Shown here: piece by piece, positions 18,055-26,644 of the stretch
Layout of the letters: every line of letters starts with the position of its first letter
How positions within the stretch are numbered: the stretch's first letter is position 1
DNA from: Erythrobacter sp. ANT-B3C2
GTDB taxonomy: Bacteria > Pseudomonadota > Alphaproteobacteria > Sphingomonadales > Sphingomonadaceae
Length of the DNA: 64,000 nucleotides
Direction: 5' to 3'
Assembly (NCBI GenBank): GCA_001683845.1
Contig: LXQI01000007.1
Coordinates: forward strand, 82,454 to 146,453
Program-made: the position numbers and the translations under genes
The notes under the pieces: model-generated
Seen by the model: only the letters and a program-made list of their open reading frames with translations
What the model was told of the DNA's origin: nothing
Database searches by the model: none

Positions 18055-18954
18055 ATGACCTACGAAGAGATGAAGGCCCGCATCGAGGCCGGCAACGGCT
18101 TCATCGCCGCGCTCGACCAGTCGGGCGGCTCCACCCCGAAGGCGCTGCGGGGCTATGGCGTCGCCGACGCGGAGTGGAATGGCGAGGATGAGATGTACCG
18201 CAAGATCCACGAGATGCGCTGCCGCATCATCCGCTCGGCTGCGTTCACCGGCGAGCGCGTGGTGGGCGCGATCCTGTTCGAAAAGACGATGGACGGAACG
18301 GTTGACGGCACCCCCGTGCCGCAGGCGCTCGCCGCAAAGGAGATTGTCCCCTTTCTCAAGATCGACAAGGGTCTGGAAGACGAGGCGAACGGCGTGCAGC
18401 TGATGAAGCCGATGCCGGAACTCGATGGCCTGCTCGCCCGCGCGAAGAGCCTCGGCGTGTTCGGCACCAAGCAGCGCTCGGTGATCAATGCCGCCCATCG
18501 CCAGGGCATTGCCGCAGTGGTGGCGCAGCAGGTCGAGATCGGGCGGCAGGTGCTGGCTGCGGGGCTGATGCCGATCCTGGAGCCGGAATATTCGATCAGA
18601 TCCGAAGGCCGCGCCGAAGGCGAGGCGATGCTGCGCGAGGCGATCCTCACCCATCTCGCCCAGCTGCCCGAGGGCGAGCAAATGATGCTCAAGCTATCGA
18701 TCCCCGGCGAGCGCAACGCCTATCGCGCACTAATCGCGCATCCCAAGGTGCTGAAGGTGGTCGCGCTCTCGGGCGGCTATTCGCGCGAGGAGGCCTGCGC
18801 CGAACTGGCGAAAAACGAGGGCATGATCGCCAGCTTCAGCCGCGCCCTGCTCGACGAGCTGCGCGCCCATCAGGCCGACGCGGAGTTCGACGCGACGCTG
18901 GATACGGCGATTGCCGCGATCCATCATGCAAGCGTGGAGAAGGTGGCCGCATAG
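18055..18954 (+). CDS. fbaB: Fructose-bisphosphate aldolase, class I
   Basis: Cleaves fructose-1,6-bisphosphate to the two triose phosphates through a Schiff base. The 299-residue protein has the class I signs: LDQSGGSTPKALR near residue 22, ILFEKTMDG, PFLKIDKGLE, and LEPEYSI followed by MLKLSIPG with the Schiff-base Lys region. GAGGAATTTGGC precedes the ATG. Last of the tkt-gap-pgk-fba run, 69 bp after pgk. Confidence 0.95.
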   Translation: MTYEEMKARIEAGNGFIAALDQSGGSTPKALRGYGVADAEWNGEDEMYRKIHEMRCRIIRSAAFTGERVVGAILFEKTMDGTVDGTPVPQALAAKEIVPFLKIDKGLEDEANGVQLMKPMPELDGLLARAKSLGVFGTKQRSVINAAHRQGIAAVVAQQVEIGRQVLAAGLMPILEPEYSIRSEGRAEGEAMLREAILTHLAQLPEGEQMMLKLSIPGERNAYRALIAHPKVLKVVALSGGYSREEACAELAKNEGMIASFSRALLDELRAHQADAEFDATLDTAIAAIHHASVEKVAA

Positions 18955-19246
18955 CGAGATCGCTGCGCGGTCGGGGCACGGTGGAGGCGCTGGTGTCGGA
19001 GGCCGGTGCGCTTCGCGTTGTTCGAGCTGAAACCGGCAGCTAGGGCGAGCTGCACCAGCACCGGCTGCCGCCAATGCGGTCCGCGGAGTGGCTTCGGCCT
19101 GGCTGCAATGATTGCGAGGCCGGCCACTCCCGCCTCGGCAAAGAGCTGCGGGTTGTGGAATAGCAAGTACTTGTGGAAAGCCCCGCTCCGGTGCTTGTGG
19201 GTCACGCACGCCGACGTATCCGTACCGGCATAGCAGGAGCCATGGC

Positions 19247-19921
19247 TTGAGCGTTGATCGCGATACCAATTCGCTCGAAAAGCGCGGCGCTGCAGCCCGC
19301 CGGAGCGCTTGCCAGCTCTATCTGATCTCCCCGAAGGACGTGTCCGGCGCCTTTTCCGAACGGCTGGCCCGGGCGATCGACGCGGCGCTGCCCTCGATGC
19401 CGGTGGCGGCCTTTCAGCTGCGGCTGAAGGGGCTTGACCAGCACGAATGCGCTCGGCTCGCAGCGCCGTTGCTGGCGGTGTGCCGGGAGCGGGAGGTGGG
19501 TTTCATCGTCAATGACGATGTCGCGCTTGCGAAGCGGTTGAAAGCCGATGGCGTGCATCTGGGCCAGCAGGATGGCGCCATTGCCGAGGCGCGCGAGACG
19601 CTGGGCCCGGGGGCGCAGATCGGCGTGACGTGCCACGCCAGCCGCCACCTGGCGATGGAAGCGGGCGAGAGCGGCGCCGATTACGTCGCCTTTGGCGCGT
19701 TCTACTCCAGCACCACCAAGCCCAGCGAGCACCGCGCCGAGCCTGAGTTGCTCGAATGGTGGCAGCGGCTGATGGAGATCCCCTGCGTCGCCATCGGTGG
19801 CATCACGCCCGCCAATGGCGCCCCGCTGGTGACTGCCGGCGCCGACTTTCTCGCGGTCTCCGCCGCAGTGTGGTCGGGCGACGAGGCGGCGGCGGTGCGG
19901 GCCTTCGGAGAGGCACTTTGA
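19247..19921 (+). CDS. thiE: Thiamine phosphate synthase family protein
   Basis: ThiE joins the thiazole and pyrimidine halves of thiamine. The 224-residue protein has DGVHLGQQDG, IGVTCHASRH.AMEAGESGADYVAFGAFYSSTTK and IPCVAIGGITPANGAPLV, matching the family barrel. The TTG start at 19247 follows AGGAG by 7 bp; no ATG fits. The segment IGVTCHAS has Cys where IG(V)SxH is usual, a small deviation. No thiamine riboswitch is seen upstream. Related TenI-like proteins share the fold, so ThiE is likely but not certain. Confidence 0.82.
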   Translation: MSVDRDTNSLEKRGAAARRSACQLYLISPKDVSGAFSERLARAIDAALPSMPVAAFQLRLKGLDQHECARLAAPLLAVCREREVGFIVNDDVALAKRLKADGVHLGQQDGAIAEARETLGPGAQIGVTCHASRHLAMEAGESGADYVAFGAFYSSTTKPSEHRAEPELLEWWQRLMEIPCVAIGGITPANGAPLVTAGADFLAVSAAVWSGDEAAAVRAFGEAL

Positions 19922-19973
19922 GGGAGCCTTTCGCGGTTTCGACTGTTCATCCGGGAACAAACGGGAGACACCA

Positions 19974-21284
19974 ATGCGCCACCTGATCGCCCCGCCGCTA
20001 CTGCTGCTGCTCGCCGCCTGCGGCCTCAGTGGAACCGATCGCAACGACGCAGAGGAGGAGGGCGCCACTGCAGCCACCGCCGACGCGAGCGCGGTCGATC
20101 CCCTGGCCTCGCGCGATCCCGCTCCGGGCGAGCGGATGCAGGAGGAGATCGCTGATTCCGAACAGCGGCCGTTAATGCAGGCGCAGGTGGTGCTCGATCG
20201 GCAGGGCTTCGGCCCAGGCGTAATCGACGGGAACATGGGCATTTCCACCCGCAATGCGCTGGAAGGCTTTCAGGAGGCAAACGACCTCGAGATCACTGGG
20301 GAGCTGGACGAGGCGACGCGTCGGGCACTCGCACGGTGGAACAACATTCCGGCCACGCGGGTGGTGACGATCCCCGAAAGCTGGAGCCGCATCTCCTTCC
20401 AGCCGGTGCCCGACAACCCGGCCGAGCAGGCGCAGATGGAGGCGCTCGGATACGAAAGCCTGGACGAGAAGCTCGCCGAGCGCTTCCACACTACGGTCGA
20501 GGTGTTGCGCCAGCTTAACCCCGGCGGGCGTCCGGCCGGGATGGCAGCCGGAACGGCAGGGCAGGGCGGAGCCACGGGGCAGGGCGGAGCCACGGGGCAG
20601 CGCGGAGCCACGGGGCAGGGTTCGCTCCCGCGCACCGGTGCCACCGCCTCGCCATCGCCCACCCCGAGCCCCACCGCCACTCGGTCGCCCGCCGCCGGCG
20701 CATCGCCTCGCGCAGGCAGCACGACCGCTGCGGCGCCGCAATCCACCTTCCGCCCCGGGCAGATGGTGCGCGTGCCCAATGTCGGCGCCGATCGGATCGA
20801 CCGCGCCTCGGTTGACAACCAGGATTGGCTGCGCACGCTTGCCTCGCTTGGGGTGGGTACCGAGCAGCCGAAGCTCTCTCGCCTCGTGGTGAGCGAAGGG
20901 GGTGGATGGCTCAAGGGATATGACAAGGACGATCGCCTCGTCGTCACCTTCACCGTCACCACCGGATCGCAGAACGATCCGCTGCCGCTGGGCGAGTGGG
21001 GGATCACCGGCGTCGGCCGCAACCCCACCTTCTCGTACAATCCGGAATTGTTCTGGGATGTGCCGGACAGCGATGCCAAGCAGCAGCTGCCGCCCGGCCC
21101 CAACGGCCCGGTGGGCGTGGTGTGGATCGATTTGACCAAAGAGCATTATGGCATCCACGGCACTCCCGAGCCCGAGACGATCGGCCGTACCCAGAGCCAT
21201 GGCTGCGTGCGCCTGACCAATTGGGACGCGGCACGGCTCGCGCAGATGGTCGATACCTCCACGAAAGTGATCTTCGAGGCCTAA
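19974..21284 (+). CDS. Lipoprotein L,D-transpeptidase (YkuD) with peptidoglycan-binding domain
   Basis: A 436-residue cell-wall cross-linking enzyme. The lipoprotein signal ends at LLAAC16. A peptidoglycan-binding domain covers about residues 60-115 (LDRQGFGPGVIDGNMGISTRNALEGFQ, abbreviated here: GVIDGNMG). A Gly/Gln/Ala-Thr/Ser/Pro linker (about 180-265) contains short tandem repeats. The YkuD catalytic domain has HGTPEP and SHGCVRLTNWDA with catalytic His and Cys. ATG follows GGGAGA. It is 4 bp before a peptidase M23 gene, so both probably act on peptidoglycan together. Confidence 0.92.
   Translation: MRHLIAPPLLLLLAACGLSGTDRNDAEEEGATAATADASAVDPLASRDPAPGERMQEEIADSEQRPLMQAQVVLDRQGFGPGVIDGNMGISTRNALEGFQEANDLEITGELDEATRRALARWNNIPATRVVTIPESWSRISFQPVPDNPAEQAQMEALGYESLDEKLAERFHTTVEVLRQLNPGGRPAGMAAGTAGQGGATGQGGATGQRGATGQGSLPRTGATASPSPTPSPTATRSPAAGASPRAGSTTAAAPQSTFRPGQMVRVPNVGADRIDRASVDNQDWLRTLASLGVGTEQPKLSRLVVSEGGGWLKGYDKDDRLVVTFTVTTGSQNDPLPLGEWGITGVGRNPTFSYNPELFWDVPDSDAKQQLPPGPNGPVGVVWIDLTKEHYGIHGTPEPETIGRTQSHGCVRLTNWDAARLAQMVDTSTKVIFEA
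20559..20620 (+). repeat. 18-bp tandem repeats in the L,D-transpeptidase linker
   Basis: Three and a half direct copies of an 18-bp unit (20559-20576, 20577-20594, 20595-20612, then a partial) encode Gly-Gln-Gly-Gly-Ala-Thr repeats. The third copy differs by one base (Arg for Gly). Such repeats can change copy number by slippage in frame. Confidence 0.9.
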
Positions 21285-21288
21285 AGCC

Positions 21289-21963
21289 ATGCACCTTGCA
21301 GATCGCCTGCTGACGATCGCCATCACCGCCACGCTGACGAGCGCCGCGTGGGTGGTGTTCGGCAGCGCTTACATCGATCGGGGCCGCCCGGCCGGCCCCG
21401 TCACTCCTGCGGATCAGGCTGAGGTGGCGGAAGCGGGGTCTGGCGAAGGTGCCAGCTCGCCTGCGACGCAGGCCGCTCGCGCGCCGCTTGAACGTGGCGC
21501 CCCGGTGCGTCCGGGCCGGGCGGAGGTCAGCCGGCTGATGATCCCCGTAGCCGGTGTGCGGCCTGATCAGCTGGTCGACAGCTTCACCGATGGGCGGGAC
21601 GAGGGGCTACGGCTGCACGAGGCGATCGACATCATGGCACCCACCGGCACCGCAGTGGTGGCGGCGGCGGCCGGCTCGGTGGAACGGGTGTTCAATTCCG
21701 AGGCTGGCGGCAACACGATCTACATCCGCACGACCGACCGCGAGACAATCCATTATTACGCCCACCTTGATGGCTATGCGCCGGGCCTGCGCGAGGGCCA
21801 GCAGGTCCGCCGCGGCCAGCGTCTGGGTACGGTGGGCTCCAGCGGCAATGCCGAACCCACCGCGTCGCACCTGCATTTCGCCATCCTGCGCACCGCGCCC
21901 GATGCCGAATGGTGGGAGCCGGCGACTGCGCTCAATCCCTACCGGCTGCTCGCCGGCCGGTAA
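21289..21963 (+). CDS. M23-family peptidoglycan endopeptidase
   Basis: A 224-residue membrane-anchored or secreted protein with an N-terminal hydrophobic helix (about 5-25) and a zinc-dependent LytM domain. Zinc ligands are His and Asp in LHEAIDIM and His in SHLHFAI. The middle (about 30-80) is an Ala/Gly-rich linker. It starts 4 bp after the L,D-transpeptidase stop. All metal ligands are present, so it is probably active rather than a regulator such as EnvC. Confidence 0.9.
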   Translation: MHLADRLLTIAITATLTSAAWVVFGSAYIDRGRPAGPVTPADQAEVAEAGSGEGASSPATQAARAPLERGAPVRPGRAEVSRLMIPVAGVRPDQLVDSFTDGRDEGLRLHEAIDIMAPTGTAVVAAAAGSVERVFNSEAGGNTIYIRTTDRETIHYYAHLDGYAPGLREGQQVRRGQRLGTVGSSGNAEPTASHLHFAILRTAPDAEWWEPATALNPYRLLAGR

Positions 21964-22007
21964 GTCCGGCGCATGGTGTGGGTTAGCGCCCTGGCGCAGG
22001 GAGCGGC

Positions 22008-22367
22008 TTAGCGCCCCTGGCGCACGCAGCGCAGGCGGCCCGGCTGCCCGACCTCCATCCGGCGCATGAAAGTGGCCGAGATGAGCTGATATTGCTCGCC
22101 ACTGCGCGGCCCGCTGGTGAAGGTCAGCACATTGCCGCGCCGCAGGTAGGTGCCCGCCCCCTGCGCCGAGGAATAGCGCGAGGCGCTCTCGATGCTAAAG
22201 CCCAGCTCCTCCTGCACGATCCCGCGCGGGCCCGCGGCATCCCCCGGCAGTTCGCACACATAGCGCCCCTGCCCGACGGTGCCGATCGGCCCCACCGCCG
22301 CGGCGGATGCGGCGAGTGGCGCGGCGCACAGCACCGCAAGCGACAGCGAGAAAACAGCCCCCTTCAT
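22008..22367 (-). CDS. Hypothetical secreted protein
   Basis: A 119-residue protein with a clear signal peptide (MKGAVFSLSLAVLCAAPLAASA, cleavage near residue 22). A beta-rich body of about 95 residues contains two Cys that could pair (YVCELPG and RLRCVRQ). No family recognised. The long upstream extension of this reading frame to 23315 is antisense to efp and the phosphatase and was not accepted. It lies between the M23 peptidase and efp on the opposite strand. Confidence 0.65.
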   Translation of the reverse strand: MKGAVFSLSLAVLCAAPLAASAAAVGPIGTVGQGRYVCELPGDAAGPRGIVQEELGFSIESASRYSSAQGAGTYLRRGNVLTFTSGPRSGEQYQLISATFMRRMEVGQPGRLRCVRQGR

Positions 22368-22463
22368 CGGCAGCCCTATACAGCCGGTCCGCTTGCATTG
22401 CCATGAACGCCGCCACCCGCTAGTGCGCGGCACCTTTCCCGACCAGACCCAAGGTTTTGCGCG

Positions 22464-23027
22464 ATGAAGATCAGCGGCGTGGACATCCGTCCCGGCAACA
22501 TCCTCGAATATGAAGGCGGCATCTGGAAGGTCGCCAAGATCCAGCACACCCAGCCGGGCAAGGGCGGGGCCTACATGCAGGTCGAGATGAAGAACCTGCA
22601 GGATGGCCGCAAGACCAACGTGCGCTTCCGCAGCGCCGACACGATCGAGCGCGTCCGGCTCGACACGCAGGAATACCAGTTCCTCTATGCCGAAGGCGAC
22701 ATGCTCGTCTTCATGGACAAGGACACGTACGAGCAGATCCAGCTCCCCGCCGATCTGCTGGGCGAGGCCGTTGCCTTCTTGGAAGACGGCATGGAGGTGA
22801 CCCTGGAACTGTGGGACGAAAAGCCCATCAGCGTGGCGCTGCCCGAGCAGATCGAGGCCACCATTGTGGAGGCCGATGCGGTGGTGAAGGGGCAGACCGC
22901 CTCCTCCAGCTTCAAGCCGGCGATCCTCGAAAACGGCGTGCGCGTGATGGTGCCGCCGCATATCGGGGCGGGCACGCGTATCCTGGTCGACGTGTACGAG
23001 CGCACCTATGTCGGCAAGGCCGGCTGA
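22464..23027 (+). CDS. efp: Elongation factor P
   Basis: EF-P frees ribosomes stalled on polyproline. The 187-residue protein has all three domains. The modifiable Lys33 is in QPGKGGAY; the C-terminal [17 protein letters not shown] is also typical. Lys33 could take beta-lysine or another modification; EpmA/B are not in the window. A MAAISG-starting phosphatase follows 10 bp later. Confidence 0.97.
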   Translation: MKISGVDIRPGNILEYEGGIWKVAKIQHTQPGKGGAYMQVEMKNLQDGRKTNVRFRSADTIERVRLDTQEYQFLYAEGDMLVFMDKDTYEQIQLPADLLGEAVAFLEDGMEVTLELWDEKPISVALPEQIEATIVEADAVVKGQTASSSFKPAILENGVRVMVPPHIGAGTRILVDVYERTYVGKAG

Positions 23028-23037
23028 AGGCTGAGTT

Positions 23038-23874
23038 ATGGCAGCGATTTCCGGTCTCATCCGCGTCATGGAAAAGGCCGCCCGCAAGGCCGGCGGCCGG
23101 CTGCGCCGCGACTTCGGCGAGGTCGAGCAGCTGCAGGTCAGCCGCAAGGGCCCGGCCGACTTCGTCTCCCGCGCCGATCGCCACGCCGAACGCACCCTAT
23201 GGGACGAGTTGCGCGTGGCCCGGCCGGACTGGGGCTTTGTGCTGGAAGAGGGCGGCACGATCGAGGGCGATCCGCGTCTGCCGCGCTGGATCATCGATCC
23301 GCTCGATGGCACCACGAATTTTCTTCACGGAATCCCGCATTTCGCCATCTCCATCGCGGTGCAGGAGCCCGCGCTAGACGGCAAGGGAGCGGATGGCAGC
23401 GGCTGGGGCGATGTCACCGCCGGGCTGGTCTACCAGCCGATCACCGACGAAAGCTTCTGGGCCGAAAAGGCCCGTGGCGCGTGGCTGCAGGATGCGCGGC
23501 TGCGCGTCTCCGGCCGGCGCCAGTTGTCGGAAGCGCTGGTCGCCACCGGCATCCCGTTTCACGGTCACGGCAATTTCGCCGAATGGTTCGCGATTCTCGC
23601 GCAGATCGGCCCGCAGGTCGCCGGTATCCGCCGCTTCGGCTCGGCCGCGCTGGATCTCGCCTGGGTCGCGGCGGGCCGGTACGACGGGTTCTGGGAAAGC
23701 GACCTCCAGCCATGGGACACCGCGGCGGGCTGCCTGCTGGTGCGCGAGGCCGGCGGCTTCGTCACCGATTACCGCGGCCGCTCCCTGCCGATCTGCGCCA
23801 AGCAGCTGATCGCCGCCAACGATCCGCTCCATTCGCGCCTTCACAAGCTGGTCGCCGGCGCCCTGCGCGACTGA
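23038..23874 (+). CDS. suhB: Inositol monophosphatase family protein
   Basis: The 278-residue protein has the Mg-binding Glu in EEGG, the WIIDPLDGTTNFLHG motif and WDTAAGCLLVREAGG near the C-terminus. It hydrolyses myo-inositol-1-phosphate or related sugar phosphates, and SuhB forms also help rRNA antitermination. It is 10 bp after efp and probably co-transcribed, a pairing seen in other sphingomonads. Family certain; exact substrate not. Confidence 0.92.
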   Translation: MAAISGLIRVMEKAARKAGGRLRRDFGEVEQLQVSRKGPADFVSRADRHAERTLWDELRVARPDWGFVLEEGGTIEGDPRLPRWIIDPLDGTTNFLHGIPHFAISIAVQEPALDGKGADGSGWGDVTAGLVYQPITDESFWAEKARGAWLQDARLRVSGRRQLSEALVATGIPFHGHGNFAEWFAILAQIGPQVAGIRRFGSAALDLAWVAAGRYDGFWESDLQPWDTAAGCLLVREAGGFVTDYRGRSLPICAKQLIAANDPLHSRLHKLVAGALRD

Positions 23875-23958
23875 GCCTGTGGGCTCGGCTCTGCAACGCC
23901 GTGCCGCGTTGAGCGTTGATGCCCGGCCACCCTGCCGCTAGGGCAAGGCATGACGGGG

Positions 23959-24044
23959 GCCCCTGTGGTGGAATCGGTAGACGCGCTCGACTCAAAATCG
24001 AGTTTCCTCGTGAAGTGCCAGTTCGAGTCTGGCCAGGGGCACCA
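23959..24044 (+). tRNA. tRNA-Leu (anticodon CAA)
   Basis: Class II tRNA with acceptor GCCCCTG/CAGGGGC, anticodon stem CTCGA/TCGAG with loop CTCAAAA (anticodon CAA), a variable arm TTTCCTCGTGAA, T-arm GTTCGAGTC, discriminator A and encoded CCA. It decodes TTG. The gene is followed directly by the tandem repeats at 24054. Confidence 0.97.
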
Positions 24045-24053
24045 ACCTTGTCT

Positions 24054-24206
24054 GCGCTATCGCGCTTCGCGCTACTTGAGCGCGAGTTCGGTGCGCTACC
24101 GCGCTTCGCGCTACTTGAGCGCGAGTTCGGTGCGCTACCGCGCTTCGCGCTACTTGAGCGCGGGTCTGCGCACCCGCGCTATGCGCTGCCTGAGCGCGGG
24201 TTTGCG
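24054..24206. repeat. 39-bp tandem repeat array, four copies
   Basis: Two perfect copies (24054-24092 with one change, 24093-24131), a third (24132-24170) diverging at its end, and a degenerate fourth to about 24206. Each unit holds the short palindrome CGCG-CTT-CGCG and the block ACTTGAGCGCGAG. The array starts ten bases after the tRNA-Leu CCA end. Short period and lack of spacers rule out CRISPR. It may act as a terminator or a recombination site. Confidence 0.85.
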
Positions 24207-24288
24207 TCGCGACGGCGCCAGCCGCTTGTCGATTGTACTCTGCGCGCGGGACCGCGGCGGCCAGCCGGTTACTGTCTGAGCGCTCGAC

Positions 24289-26091
24289 GTGGAGCCCTTC
24301 GCAGCGCCTTCCTTCCACGCGATCGCGGCGATGGCAGTCACTGTCGCGATGTTCGTCGCCTTCGCGCGCGGCACCTTCTCCACCGAGATCGTCTCGCTCC
24401 TGACCATCGCCGCCATCGCGCTGTTCCTCTACTTCTTTCCGCTGCCGGGGGAGGGACCCACGGACGGGCTGCAGCTCGCCTTCTCGGGCTTCGGGCATTA
24501 CGCGCTCATCACCATCTGCTCGCTGATGATCATGGGCCGCGGCCTCGTCGTCACCGGCGCGCTGGAGCCGGCGGCGCGGTTCCTGGAGCGGATCTGGCGG
24601 ATCAACACCCAGCTGGGCCTGCTCGTCTCGCTGCTGCTGGCGATGGGCCTGTCGATGATCGTCAACGATACGCCGGTGCTCGTCCTGCTGCTGCCCATCT
24701 TCGTCTCGCTGGCGCAACGCGGCGCCATGCCGGCCTCCAAGACGCTGATCCCGCTCAACGCCGCAGTGCTGATCGGCGGCATGGCCACCACCATCGGCAC
24801 CTCCACCAACCTGCTGGTCGTCTCGATCGCGACCGATCTGGGGATGCCGGAGATGAGCGTGTTCCACTTCACGCCCATCGTCCTTGCCGCGGCCGTCGTC
24901 GCGCTGCCCTATCTGTGGCTGGTCATGCCGCGCCTGCTGGGCGACAACAGCCCCGATCAGGTGCAGGCCCAGCGCCGCTTCATCACCCGCCTGCGCGTGC
25001 CCGTCGGCAGCGAGATGGTCGGCAAGCGGATGGAAGAGGCGATGGTCGGCCTGCCCGAGGATTTCGCCTTCGAGGAACAGCCCCGTGGCGCGTTCGAGGC
25101 AGGCCAGCGCCTGCGCATCTCGGGCACGCATGAGGCGCTGGAGGAAGCTCTGCGCCAGCTCAAGGGGCAGGTCGCACCCGGCTGGGTGATCGACCGCATC
25201 CGCCGCACCGCCACCAGCCGCAGCGAAGATGTACAGGTGGTGGAAATGGTCGTCACCGCCGATTCGCGCATCGTCCACCGCACACTCGCCACCTCGGGCA
25301 TCGCAGACCTTTACGGCGTCGCGGTGATCGGCATCCACAAGCCGCAAAAGCTGATGCACAACGAACCCTTCGACGAGCGCGGAGACATTCGCCTTGCGGA
25401 AGGCGACGTGCTGCTGGTGATGGGCCTGCAGGACGGGCTGACGGAGTTCGCCACTGCCGATAGTCTGCTCCAGCTCGAAGGCGCGAGGGAGGTGCCGCGC
25501 CGCTCCAAGGCGGTACTGGCCGCGGCGATCATGTTCGGCTCGGTCGGATTCGCCTCGATCGGCCTGCTACCCATCGCCATTGCGGCGCTTGGCGGGGCGA
25601 TCGCGATGTTCGTCACCGGCTGCGTGAAGTTCGACCGGGTGGGCCGCGCCCTCTCGGCCAAGGTCATCGTTCTGGTGGCGGCGAGCATCGCTATCGGCCG
25701 GATTATCCTCGATAGCGGAGCGGCCGAGTGGCTGGGAGCCCTGATGGCCAGCGGCCTCCAGCACCTTGTCCCCGCCGCGGTGCTGGCGTGCATCATGCTG
25801 TTCGTGACGCTGCTGACCAACTTTGCCTCCAACGCCACCGCCGCCACCGTGGGCACGCCGATCGCCTTCGCCATCGCCGCGCAGCTGGGGTTGCCCGCAG
25901 AGCCGCTGATCCTCGCCGTGCTGTTCGGCTGCAACCTCTGCTACGCCACGCCGATCGCTTACCAGACCAACATGCTCATCATGGCCGAGGGTAGCTACGA
26001 GTTCCGCGATTACCTGCGCACCGGCGTGCCGCTGGTCCTGCTGATGGTCGTCACGCTGAGCATCCTGCTGGTGATCAGCTACGATATGTAG
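24289..26091 (+). CDS. SLC13 (DASS) family transporter with RCK_C domains
   Basis: A 600-residue membrane protein with about 11 predicted helices and a central soluble part (about residues 235-400) made of two RCK_C/TrkA-C-like repeats. MIVNDTPVLVLLLPI and TTIGTSTNLLVVS near residues 120-180, plus LLTNFASNATAATVGTPIAF near 510-530, are the paired sodium/dicarboxylate-binding motifs of the family. Start is GTG at 24289. Substrate not determined; sulfate or dicarboxylates are possible. Confidence 0.85.
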   Translation: MEPFAAPSFHAIAAMAVTVAMFVAFARGTFSTEIVSLLTIAAIALFLYFFPLPGEGPTDGLQLAFSGFGHYALITICSLMIMGRGLVVTGALEPAARFLERIWRINTQLGLLVSLLLAMGLSMIVNDTPVLVLLLPIFVSLAQRGAMPASKTLIPLNAAVLIGGMATTIGTSTNLLVVSIATDLGMPEMSVFHFTPIVLAAAVVALPYLWLVMPRLLGDNSPDQVQAQRRFITRLRVPVGSEMVGKRMEEAMVGLPEDFAFEEQPRGAFEAGQRLRISGTHEALEEALRQLKGQVAPGWVIDRIRRTATSRSEDVQVVEMVVTADSRIVHRTLATSGIADLYGVAVIGIHKPQKLMHNEPFDERGDIRLAEGDVLLVMGLQDGLTEFATADSLLQLEGAREVPRRSKAVLAAAIMFGSVGFASIGLLPIAIAALGGAIAMFVTGCVKFDRVGRALSAKVIVLVAASIAIGRIILDSGAAEWLGALMASGLQHLVPAAVLACIMLFVTLLTNFASNATAATVGTPIAFAIAAQLGLPAEPLILAVLFGCNLCYATPIAYQTNMLIMAEGSYEFRDYLRTGVPLVLLMVVTLSILLVISYDM

Positions 26092-26247
26092 CCTGTGTTG
26101 CCCGCGTGATCGCGCCCGTGGCGGAGCGCCGGTCGAGGAGCGAATGCCGCACTGTACCGGCGCAAGACACTGGGTTGTTAAGCATTCCTCCCTAGGAACC
26201 GCCGCGCTCGTTGCTGGTTTGGCGCGCAGCACGTGGGAGATAGCTAG

Positions 26248-26541
26248 ATGACCGAAGAACGCATCGTCGAAACCCGCTCGCCCGAGGGGCAGAGCAACAC
26301 ACACACCACCGTCATCACCGATGGCGCATCCGAGAGCCGCCGCAGTAGTGGCGGGGGCATGCTGGTGATCCTGCTGGTGGTCGCGCTGGTCGCCATCGCG
26401 GGCATCTGGATGATGACCAATGTTGGCGGAGCCGAGATCGCCAAGGACAATGCGATCGCCGATGCCGCGGGCGAAGTCGGCGCCGCCGCCGGAGAGGTTG
26501 GCGCGGCCGCGCAGGATGCCGCAGGCGCCGTCACCGACTGA
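26248..26541 (+). CDS. Small single-pass membrane protein
   Basis: A 97-residue protein. The first ~35 residues are polar and charged, a hydrophobic helix (MLVILLVVALVAIAGIWMM) spans about 38-56, and the tail is Ala/Gly-rich with repeats of GEVGAAA. Likely inner-membrane, orientation unclear. No family recognised. Between the SLC13 gene and the opposite-strand DUF475 gene. Confidence 0.6.
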   Translation: MTEERIVETRSPEGQSNTHTTVITDGASESRRSSGGGMLVILLVVALVAIAGIWMMTNVGGAEIAKDNAIADAAGEVGAAAGEVGAAAQDAAGAVTD

Positions 26542-26644
26542 TCCGGCGCTCCGTCCCATGCCCCTCGAACGGGGCGGATACGCAAACACGCAGGTGGAGG
26601 GCGGGCCTTGGCTCCTTCTCCACCTGCTGCGGGGAAATGGGCCG

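Noticed and set aside
16438..18681. A 747-residue minus-strand frame across MOSC, pgk and fba
   Set aside because: Entirely antisense to three confirmed genes, with His/Arg/Gly-rich shadow composition.
18924..19205. A 93-residue minus-strand ORF between fba and thiE (FHKYLLFHNPQLF..)
   Set aside because: No recognisable family, and it runs into the end of fba antisense. It has some protein-like look but no ribosome site was found. Left out.
19000..19246. Thiamine (TPP) riboswitch before thiE
   Set aside because: The conserved CUGAGA and ACCUGAUC-type THI-box blocks were looked for and not found.
24054..24206. CRISPR array
   Set aside because: Units are contiguous with no spacers, and no cas genes are near.
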